Shown: piece after piece, positions 44,808-53,663 of the stretch | How the letters are laid out: each line of letters opens with the position of its first letter | How positions within the stretch are numbered: position 1 is the stretch's first letter | Assembly: GCA_014621425.1 (NCBI GenBank) | Contig: JAANBB010000280.1 | Span: 1 to 53,663, forward strand | Length of the DNA stretch: 53,663 bases | Source of the DNA: Cylindrodendrum hubeiense | Lineage: Eukaryota > Ascomycota > Sordariomycetes > Hypocreales > Nectriaceae | Direction of reading: 5' to 3' | Notes under the pieces: model-generated | The model's input: only the letters and a program-made list of their open reading frames with translations | Told to the model about the DNA's origin: nothing | Databases searched by the model: none | Position numbers and translations under genes: made by a program

Positions 44808-47800
44808 TTAAGTCGTTGTACTCTTAAAGGACGTGTCCCTATGTAGGACGAATGGATCCATCTCAATGCCCACATAACTTTTCCCATTGTACCCGACATA
44901 TCTCCCAAAGCTGAAGGTTTGGTCCTTCCATCCCTTGGCAGGCGTCCCATCTTTGACAGCTCGACTTGGTACAATATAGGCCAGAACTGACCCAATTGTG
45001 ATAGGAACTCGGGGTAATATGTAAGTGGATCCCGGCAAATAGAAGGCCAACGCAATTGCAAGATCAATGCAAAGCACAGTTATGGATATAACAAACGCAG
45101 CATTGTCCATGACGATGCGGGTTTCTGTACCGGTTCTCGTCCCTGTGATAGGCGACTCGGTTTCCGCCTCCTTGAAAAAGTCCGTCTTAACACCAAGGAA
45201 GGCGGTAAAAAGTTGGCTGTAGATTTTGGATAATACTGGCGCCAGCTTGGTTGGGTCTGGAACCGGGAGATCTGGATCTATGAAATCTCGAGATCCAATC
45301 TCCAAGGCCATGAATTCCGCAAGCCAGCTACTTGTGCTATTGTTGTTTCTCCAATGGGCCAGATTGCCTAAAGAATTTCTATTTAATGCCATGAAGAGCA
45401 TTTTCGTATGGTTGCCTGACTTGGGATAGTTTAGGGTTGACTCGATACTGCTGGTACGTTGATACTTGAGGACGTAACCTTCTTTGTCAACGGTGACGTC
45501 GAACATAGCTGTTTCGAAGACGGGTCGGCACACAACGTAGCTAACATGAATCGTGGCATTTTCTTTCAGCCCTTGAGGTGCTCTACCCCATCCCACGGAA
45601 AATGGGAAAGCGCAGGGTATGCTCAAGTTCTTGGAAAAAACATTAGAACTGCTCATAATCGTAGCCGGTTCACTGAACGGCCACTGGAACGCGTAGGCAT
45701 TCATAGTGTTTAAAATAGAGTTAGTCCTAGGTGAACAGACTTCAGACGCAATATCTGAAGCATCACTCGAATCATCATTTGAAATACTCTCCTCCTTGAG
45801 GGTATGAGTCGAAGCTGGTATCGACGTGCAATTGGCATTGACTCCGAATCCTCGGGCTCGCAAGGTATATTCATCGCTGGATTTTTTATTGTCTGTGTCG
45901 GCAATAGAATGTGGTAGAAAGAAGTATTCGGTTGATACCCACGGCGACAACCGTGAATTATAGGACATATTCGCCATGGTAATAGCCCGAAAGTCGACAT
46001 AACTCGGACCGCTGACCCCAGCGTTATCCTCAACCACATCGTTATTGAACTCTGGCTGATATAAAGGGCGGAATTCCTGAGTGTATTCCACCGCCATCGG
46101 TTTTTCATTGAACATTGCACCGAGGCTGACCGCTAGCACATCCGCGAGGATAGCAGCAAGACAGAGCAGGGCTAGCATGATGTGTCGAGCGGTGATTGCT
46201 TTGAAGATCGCAAGTTGCGGTGGGATTGACGCGTATGTGGCCTCAATGGACTTCGCCGCTCGAGACCGCCCCTGGACGAGATCTGTAAAGGGCTGAAATA
46301 TGCACATCGTTCGTGTCAAGAAAATCCAGAATGATTCGATCAATGTAGCAATCACGGTTGGTATGTAATTCTCGAGTAGCTGCAGGACCTCGAAGTTGTT
46401 GGAAGGTAGAGGTAACCCTAAATAGGTGGTTAGTTGTGACATTGGGAATGAGGAGTTGGTTACCAACCGTTTTGCTTCTGCTCCTTCGCCTTCAAAACTG
46501 ACAACACAATGATGCTGGCGGCTAGAACTGTTGCAAAAGCACATCCAGTCCCCCTCCTCATGACCCATGGCTTAATAGGCTTGAAGTAGCATCTAGGGGG
46601 CATGCCCCGCCGCGTGTCCGAAGGTGTTGCGTCGACCTCTTCCACTGTGATCAGTTCGTTGCGTTTTGAGAGGTCGTCGGCGGTCAGCTGGAACTTTGTG
46701 CCTTTGAGGCCAGCTGCAAGGAGTTTTTCATCGGCCGTGTCCATGGACCGAAACAACTTCGTCGCCTCTGGACTGTTGTGGGCAATATCCACTAGGTGAT
46801 TGATGGAAGAGGGGTTCGTGCATAGGGCCGAAGCAGAGATCCGTGTGTAATAGAGAACCAGGCTGGCCACCAAGGCAACCAACACCAGCAGCCCTTCCAA
46901 AATCGCAGAGAAGACTCTACTGACGACGATGCCTGTAAGGAAAAATTCCGATGTCGCTGTGTTATTGGTTGATTGGGATTCATCGGCGAGCCGGTCTTTG
47001 ATGGACAGAGCGAATAGCTGCTTATGAACATCCTGTACCAATCCCTGGAGCTTAGTCGGGTCTTCGAGCACATCGACAGATGCTCCCCTTTCGGCAATCG
47101 CGTAACGGAAGATTGGGTTCAGCGAGACACTGATGTTCTTTGAGCTGGATACTGCCCTCATTTCAGGGAATTGCCGGTTCACGGCGTCTTCGTTGGCCGC
47201 GAACGTCGCTGTTTGAAAAAGAGGTAATGACCTCAAGTACGGAGTCAGGGCGATCTCCTTCGAAGTGAGGTTTGTCGGCGTTGATAGTGGCTTCAAAGCG
47301 CTATCTATGGGCTGAAGATCTCCAGAAGTAACCGTGGCGAGAACTTGCTGCTTATGGAATGACAAATCGCAATGCATTGCCGTGATGTTGAACTCTGGTT
47401 GTTCGTCGGACGAGTAACCTATCTTCTTGTACCAGTAGACCAAGGCAGAGTAGAGTTCATCTGTGTCCTTTTCGCATCTATAACTGGACTCGTTGTATAT
47501 TATGTCAGGCAAATTGTCAATATATGATACTGTGACGTTGAAGCTAGTGGCATCGAGATTCACAGTAGCAGAACAACCTTTCCCCTGGAAGTCATATGGT
47601 GGCCTGACTTTCGACGTGGTGTTTCCCTTGGTAACTATGGCGGGTGTGCAATCAAACTCCGCCCATAGCTTGGTTGTCTCTGCTGTCCAATTCCTATTGA
47701 TGCTGGACAATGCAACATCGTTCACGTCGTCGTTGACGGAGAACGGCAGAAGCGCGTAGTCCCGGGTCGTAAAGGCGGGATATGACTGGTTTAGCCACCC

Positions 47801-48500
47801 AATCGCATACGCCATGTTGAGAAAACGCATGTTTATCTTTTGTTCGTCTGCCGCCAGCAGCGATGATCTGTTGGATGCTGTTGCGGATCTTGTGTGCGTC
47901 GAAGAAGACATACCAAGCAGGGCACTCTGGAGAGGTGTCATGATCCAAAAGATGAGCACCACGGCAAATCCAGAAAGGAAAACGGGCCAGTGCCTGGGAA
48001 TTTAGCTAAGTCTCGTCAGGTTACAAGATGGCGTCTTACTTGCGCTTCGCGGCTCGAAAGGGTGCCACGGCGATAAAGTCGGAGGGGTAGTCAAGAAGAA
48101 TCGAATCCTCGGCGGTCGCTCCTGTCGGCTTGGACAGTTCCATCCACGGTTGAATCCGCTTGATATCCAGATCGATCCAGGTCCATAGCATACTGAAGGC
48201 AACCGCGACAATGATGGGCACGTAGAGGTAGCTGATCACGGCGTATTTCGACATCTCATCTTGGGACGAGGATAGTGCTAGGCCACCCTGAGTTTGACTC
48301 AGCTGCGCAAGAGTCTCAATAATGGCGAAGAGAATAAGCGACAATGCCGCAACGCCCAAGAGAACCGGTGTCGAGAGCAACAGTGGCTTCCAGCCGCGCA
48401 ATCGCGTTTCCATTGCTGGTGTCGCAGTGTCGTCGTCGCCGCCAAGGGAGCGGCGCTTGCGCGGCACAGCCGCCAGCTTCATCTTCTCCCAGAATGGCAT
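44808..48500 (-). CDS. Large DUF3433-type membrane protein 2
   Basis: Three exons on the minus strand: 48500-48040, 47993-46468 and 46417-44808 (1198 aa). Intron 47994-48039 is 46 nt with GTAAGA and CAG. Intron 46418-46467 uses the less usual donor GTTGGT but has a perfect ACTAAC branch and TAG, and gives NGLPLPSNNFEVL, which is the family sequence. The ATG at 48500 is chosen; further upstream only a TTG is in frame. Like its neighbour it has two membrane modules: helices near WKPLLLSTPVLLGVAAL, YLYVPIIVAVAFSMLW (followed by RIQPWMEL and SILLDY) and HWPVFLSGFAVVLIFW, a large Asn-glycosylation-rich domain, then YIPTVIATLIESFWIFLTR and HIMLALLCLAAIL, a second domain and a last helix. It lacks the long basic C-terminal tail of protein 1. 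Function unknown. Confidence 0.87.
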
Positions 48501-49534
48501 TGTCAAAGAAGCGAAAGGGACGCGAAATTCGTGAAACGGATAAACATGGTAGGAAAGATGGCTTGCAACTCATCGAAACCTGCGACGAACGGGTCATATG
48601 GGTATTAATATTGCTGCATGTATTCTCTAACGGCTGTTGGTTCTACGCTTTTACCCATGTCAACCTAGTTTGACCAGCGGTTGCTGCCGGGATCTGGTTG
48701 GCCAGGCTGGAGGACGGCGCCTGCAATGTTAGCCGTTGTTCCATCTACAAGATGCAGCCACAGCCTCCCCCGCTGAAACAGTGAAATCCGCACAGCGGCA
48801 GGGATAACTGGACTGATAAAGCTCGTGTTCCAGTAAACTGCAACCATGAGCTGGATCCCGGCCGTTCCCATGCGCCTCAATGGGTAGGTTTAGGGCACTG
48901 CCGATCATCACAGACGCAGGGGCTCAGCTTCACCAAGGAAGAAAAAAAGAGGTCGGCCCACTAGGAAGACGGCAGATAAGTCCCAGACCCGCTTTGGATC
49001 CTTTCGCTCTTCAGCCCTCATTAACTCGACTCATGGCCGGTCGTGCGCGCTGCTGCACCATAGACGTGGTGTTATTTCGGGTGCCAGCCTGCGCCCCGAG
49101 CGGGCGCCGCAGTGGATATCCCATGTGTGTTGGTGTGGCAGGTCAATCCTCCCAGACAACATACTATGCAGAGTAGACAAATACCCGGCTCAACACTCAC
49201 ACATCAGCACATCATCACCAAGTTGCACCACAAAATGATCTTATCAAGTCTATTTTGGCTCTATCTATTGCCAGCTTCCAAGTCCACCTAAGGCCAAGGA
49301 TTCAACACATCCAGGATCCTCCAATCCCAGACACAGCCTCCGTCCTCATTTTCCCCCAGGTGGTTAGTCTAACAGAGCAACCCATCTCTATCGGGAGCCC
49401 AAGTGTGCAGTCCATCCATTACCAAGACGCACCCTTAACTTTTGATCAACGCAAGACAAAGGAAATATGGTATGTCATCAAAAGAAGTTTGTCGTCAGAA
49501 CATGGTCGAGTATCGGCGTCGGAGAATGATTCGT
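48501..49534. other. Promoter region of DUF3433 gene 2 and 3' flank of eEF3
   Basis: Both neighbouring genes lie on the minus strand, so this contains the eEF3 3' UTR (right part) and the DUF3433 gene 2 promoter (left part). Only short unrelated frames are seen. Confidence 0.45.
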
Positions 49535-52500
49535 TTACAGATCGTCCTCATCGCTGAACACCTCCTCACCACGCTTGCGGCGGGCCATACGCTCTGCAAA
49601 ACTGTTAGCATCTGTTGTACTTGATCGGCTGTAGTGTCATGTGACTTACCCTTCTTCTTCTTACGCGCCTCAGAAGAGCTCAGCTTGACCTTCTTCTTGG
49701 TGGTGACAATCTTGTTACCCATGGCGTCGAACTTCTCCTCCTCATCGTCGGCATCGCCCTTGAGACGAGGACCAGCACCCTGGCCCTGGACCCAGTTGTG
49801 GCCGGAGGGAGTCATCTGACCGTCAACGACGGCCCAGACCTCCTCAGTCAAGTCCTTGGTGAACTCGGCGGAGTGGGTAATGATGATGACACCACCCTCG
49901 AACTTCTTCAGGGCCTTGGAAAGGGCACCCAGGGAGTCGCGATCGAGGTAGTTGGTGGGCTCGTCAAGGACGATAAGATGGGGTCGCTGCCAAGAGCAGG
50001 CGGCGAGGACGGTCTTGACACGCTGGCCACCAGACAGACCACGCATGCGAGAGTGAGAGACCAGCTCGGCGTCGAGGCCGAAGTTGGCGCAGTGAGTCTC
50101 AATCTCCTTTCGGACCAGAGGTCGGAACTGACCAGAGGCGAGGGCCTCCTTCATATCGACATCGGCAACCATCTTCTGGTGAGAGGCCAGAAGCTCGTTA
50201 CGGGGCAACCAAGCGTTGTCGGCGGTCATCATGGGAATCCATCGCTCGTTCTTCATGCCGATGTTCTCACCCAGGGCGAACGAACACTCGTACTCGTAGC
50301 TGTTCTTGAACTTTCTTCGGCTGTTGATGCCGATGACGCGACGCTGAGAGCCCTCAACACGGAAGACCTTGTCCATGGCCTTCTCATCAGCCTCGGTGAT
50401 GATCTTGTTGGCACGGTCCATGGTCTCACGATCCTCACCAGTCTGGAATCGCCACTGGATGTACTCAGAGGGAGTTTTGTCCAGGTGGTGATCGATATGG
50501 GCGAAAGCGTGCTGCTTGATGTAGGCGATACGGATGTTCTCGTGCTGGTAGATCTCACCATGGGTAGGGATGAGCTCACCGCAGAGGACGTTGATCAGGG
50601 TAGACTTTCCAGCACCGTTGGGGCCAATGACGGCAATACGGGAGCCGAGCGAGCACTGGAAGGAGATATCGGTGATCTGGGGCTTGGTAGTTCCGGGGTA
50701 CTGGAAGGACATGCGGGTGGCACGGAGAATGGCCTTGGCCTTGGTCTTGACACCCTCAAGGAAACCGGGCTCAGGGAAGGAGAATTCCATCTCGGAGGCA
50801 CCGAGCTCGTAGTAAGACATGGCAGAGGGAAGGCGCTGGACGAAAGCCTTCAGGTTACCACGGTAACGCTTAAGCTTGAAGCGCTCGTAGTGGACGATGT
50901 GCTGGCAGACATTGTCGAGGAAGGAAGAGTCGTGAGAGACGATGATGGAAGTGCAAGGGGAGTTGATGAGGTACTCCTCGAGCCACTTAACGTTCTTCAC
51001 ATCCAAATGGTTGGTAGGCTCATCGAGCAACAGGATATCGGGAGCCTCGAAGACGGCACGGCACAGGGCCAGCTTCATCTTCCATCCACCAGAAAGAGCG
51101 CTGATCTCACCCTGGGTCATGAGCTCAGTGAAGCCGAAGTCGAAAAGCTGCTTCTCGACATCAGCCTTGGCGATGACGACGTTAGCCTCCTCAAGCTTCT
51201 TCATGGTCCAGTCGATGGTGGTCATCTCAGTATCAGCGGAGTCCAGGTCGTGCTCGACGAAGACAGTCTTGACCTCGCTCTGCTTAGGGAAACCCTCGAC
51301 CTGCTCGTTGTTGATGGCACGCATGAGGGTGGACTTTCCGGAACCGTTGGGACCGCAAAGACCGTAGCGCTGGCCACGCTTGAGGCGAAGATGGGTCTGG
51401 TTGAGAAGAATCTTGGCACCATAGGCAAGGGAGAACGTGCAGTTGCAGAGATCCTCACCCTCCTCATCGTCCTCATCCTTGTCGGCCTCAGTGACAGCGC
51501 TGGGGAGAGTGGCCTTGCGGATAGTCTCGACAAGGGACTCGGAGTTGTCGATGCCGGAGATGACGGCGACATAGGGCTTGAGGTTCTCGTTCCAGATGGC
51601 GAGCTCAGCCTCCTTCTCATCAACAAGCTGACCAGCCATGGCAGAGATGTACTGGACAACAGGGCCCATCTTCTCGACGTAGTTGCCGAACTTGGGCTTG
51701 AGGACGGCCTCGACCTTGGGGACGACGACGTTGAGGGCACCATCCTGGCGGGCCTCAGGGATGACACCATCCTTGATGTTACCGACACGGGTGAGGGTGT
51801 CAAGAGCCTGCTTGGTCTTCTCACGAGCCTCGGGATCAGCCAAGTTGTCGTAGTTCTTCTGGAGACCGGGCATCATCTTGGGCAAGAAAGGAGCGACAAT
51901 GTTGGGGTCGTCGACCAGCTTGCACATGTTGTCGACAATGACGGCAGCCTTTCGCTTGATACCAGTGTCACGCTCACCAAGACCACGATCCAGAAGAGGG
52001 ACCAGGAGGGCAAGGGTGGGCTCCTGGACCTCAGTGACGAAAGTGGTGGCACCGAGCAAGTGAACGGTCTCAGGGACGTTCTCGGGCTTGGCGATACACT
52101 TGATCAGCTCAGGAATGAAGCGCTCAATATCCCTGTTGACAATCAACTGGCAGAGCTGCTCCATGGTCTTGTAGGCGCGCTCCTTGACCTCCTTCTTGGT
52201 GTCCCACATGGACTCGGAAATGACGGGGATCAACTCGGGGACGCGGTAAGCGAGCTGGGCGGGGGAGCTCTTGACGAGGGCATCGATGAAGTCGAGGGCA
52301 GCCATCTTCTCGGGCCACTTCTGGGCGGTGCGGATGGACTCCATGATGTGGGGAAGGGCAGCCTTGACGGCGTTGGCGTTCAGAGCGCCAGCAATGGCGA
52401 GAACGGCCCCCTGGGCGGCATTCTTGACAGCGGTGATCTTGTCACCAACGGCGAGGAGGACGTTGGGGAGGAGGACGACAAGGTAGGGCTCGACGGTGGC

Positions 52501-53245
52501 GGAAACCTCGGAGTGAGAAGCAATGGCCTGGATGGCAATGGCGGCACGCTCACGGGCGACAGCATCCTTCTTGCTGGCGAGGTCCTTCTGGAGACCCTCA
52601 ATAACCCTGCAAAATTGGGTTCGTTAGCCTCAAGTTGCCACTAAAAACTTTTTGTGGGCGATGAGCCGAGCGCCTGAGCGGCCGCAGGAGGGGGAGGAGA
52701 ATTAGCGCCCGAGGTCGCCCAGCGGGGCTTTTTTTTTTTTTTTTTTTGCTGGGAAGTGAGGGGGAGGGGTAAAATCAATGCGTGGCAGAAAGCTGGCCAC
52801 CCACTCGCCCAGCTCGGCAGAAGGCAGCCCACGCTTCCGCGCAATTACAGGCATGCCGCCGCTGGGTTGGGCTGTGGGTGTTTCTGCGGGTAGCGGGCAG
52901 GGCAGCGAGCCGAAGAAGAAAAAATTGACAGGGTGGCGAATGTGTGAGATGATGCATGTGAAGCTTGTGCCGCCATCCCACGTACTGCATCCCCAGCATC
53001 GATAGATGATGCCAGGACTGTCGCAGAAGGATGGCAGGCAAACCAAGCCGGGCTCGCAAAGGAAGCTGTTGGATGGAGGCAGAAGATACTCACTTGGTGG
53101 GGACAGCCTGGTCCTCGATGCGGCCGTTAATGAAACCGGCGAGCTCGTTGGCGGACTGCTTGATGGCATCGGCCTCCTTGGACACGGTGAGCTTCTGGAA
53201 GAGCTCGTCCAGGACCTTGATGCTCTGAGAGTTCTCGGTAGGCAT
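49535..53245 (-). CDS. YEF3: Translation elongation factor 3 (eEF3), ABC-F-type ATPase
   Basis: Exons on the minus strand are 53245-53094, 52606-49650 and 49593-49535 (1055 aa, the usual eEF3 length). eEF3 is the fungal ATPase that binds the ribosome, aids E-site tRNA release and supports each elongation cycle. HEAT repeats fill about residues 5-320. ABC1 has [24 protein letters not shown] and [14 protein letters not shown]2 has GPNGAGKST, the chromodomain-like insertion between its Walker A and signature, [16 protein letters not shown] and LDEPTNYLD. The basic tail ([18 protein letters not shown]) is the ribosome-binding end. Intron 1 is long (52607-53093, 487 nt); intron 2 (49594-49649) is ordinary. 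Codon use is strongly biased to C/G-ending codons, as expected for a highly expressed gene. Confidence 0.97.
52729..52747. repeat. T19 homopolymer in eEF3 intron 1
   Basis: Nineteen T residues on the plus strand (A19 in the transcript) in the middle of the long first intron. Likely variable in length and prone to sequencing error. Confidence 0.85.
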
Positions 53246-53663
53246 CTTGGCGGATGTTTGGGTTTTTTCTTTTATGGGGTATTAAGAAGAGAAAGTCGGA
53301 TCGTCGTAAGCCCAGAGATCGATGGAGGGGTCGACTCTGTTGTTATCGGCGGGGTGACGATGGAGTGATCCCTGGAGGAGGGGCGGGGTTCGTTCAGTGG
53401 AGGAAGTCCAAGGAACAAAACGCGCGAGCGTCGAAGGGAAGGTTCGTCTGGAGGAGGACGACCGTGAGAAGAGATGGATGGGGGAGGATGAGATCAAGAA
53501 GAGGGGAGGGAGAGGGAGAAAACCTAGGAGAGGTCTGGGACAAGTTTTATGTTATGTGCCTCGCCTCCTCCGGAGTCCACAACTTTTTTTTTTTTACTGG
53601 GGTGGCTGCACTGTGGCCGTCAGCGAGCCACAGTGCAGTGAAAGTGCCACCCTCACACTGGCC
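53246..53663 (-). promoter_or_regulatory. eEF3 promoter and leader
   Basis: Purine-rich on the plus strand at 53440-53530, which is pyrimidine-rich on the eEF3 coding strand, as in other strong fungal promoters. A T-run at 53584-53595 and a hairpin-forming sequence at 53600-53652 lie about 340-410 bp upstream of the start codon. The window ends here. Confidence 0.5.
53600..53652. repeat. Nested inverted repeat upstream of eEF3
   Basis: CTGCACTGTGGC (53606-53617) is perfectly complementary to GCCACAGTGCAG (53627-53638), with a 9-nt loop. An outer 6-bp helix, GGGTGG (53600-53605) with CCACCC (53647-53652), encloses it, leaving an 8-nt bulge on one side. Confidence 0.85.

Noticed and set aside
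49798..52644. A 948-codon open frame on the plus strand antisense to eEF3
   Set aside because: It exactly mirrors the eEF3 main exon. Strong C/G-ending codon bias removes stops from the opposite strand, and its translation is repetitive Val/Leu/Gly/Asp-rich with no domain.

Overview
The window is nuclear DNA of a filamentous ascomycete (Pezizomycotina; a Sordariomycete is the most natural reading, but nothing here fixes the genus). The evidence is short GT...AG introns, mostly 45-100 nt with GTAAGT/GTATGT donors, CTAAC-like branch points and C/TAG acceptors; pyrimidine-rich leaders; and fungus-specific families (eEF3, Zn2Cys6 regulators, a PTH11-like membrane protein, DUF3433 proteins, an Asp f 4-like secreted protein, a TRPY channel). 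I support 15 protein-coding genes and one intron-containing tRNA gene. Exon joins were worked out by hand from reading frame, splice consensus and remembered family motifs; there is no transcript evidence.

Left part (1-18.4 kb), gene-dense: 5' end of the ARF exchange factor Sec7 (-, cut by the window edge); pyruvate dehydrogenase E2 (+, mitochondrial); a compact 117-aa protein of bacterial type (+); an MFS monocarboxylate-type transporter (-) divergent from a Zn2Cys6 regulator (+); a second Zn2Cys6 regulator (+); a macro-domain ADP-ribose hydrolase-like protein (+); a ferric/cupric reductase (+); and a YVC1/TRPY vacuolar cation channel (-) convergent with the reductase.

Middle part (18.4-39 kb), gene-sparse: a PTH11-like seven-helix membrane protein (+), a DUF7025-type AAA+ ATPase (+) and a secreted Asp f 4-like protein (+), separated by 2-5 kb spacers carrying short tandem repeats but no convincing genes.

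Right part (39-53.7 kb): two large, divergent DUF3433 membrane proteins face each other tail to tail, with a tRNA-Leu(AAG) gene containing a 20-nt intron between them. They are followed by translation elongation factor 3 (-), with its long first intron and promoter at the window's right edge.

No canonical biosynthetic cluster, transposon, CRISPR array or virus-like element was recognised. The observations most worth a second look are: a 70-codon, coiled-coil-like reading frame directly in frame after the AAA+ ATPase stop codon; a perfect 12-bp hairpin nested in a second helix upstream of eEF3; the bacterial-type small protein; a 12-bp minisatellite encoding the YVC1 tail; and the transporter/regulator divergent pair.
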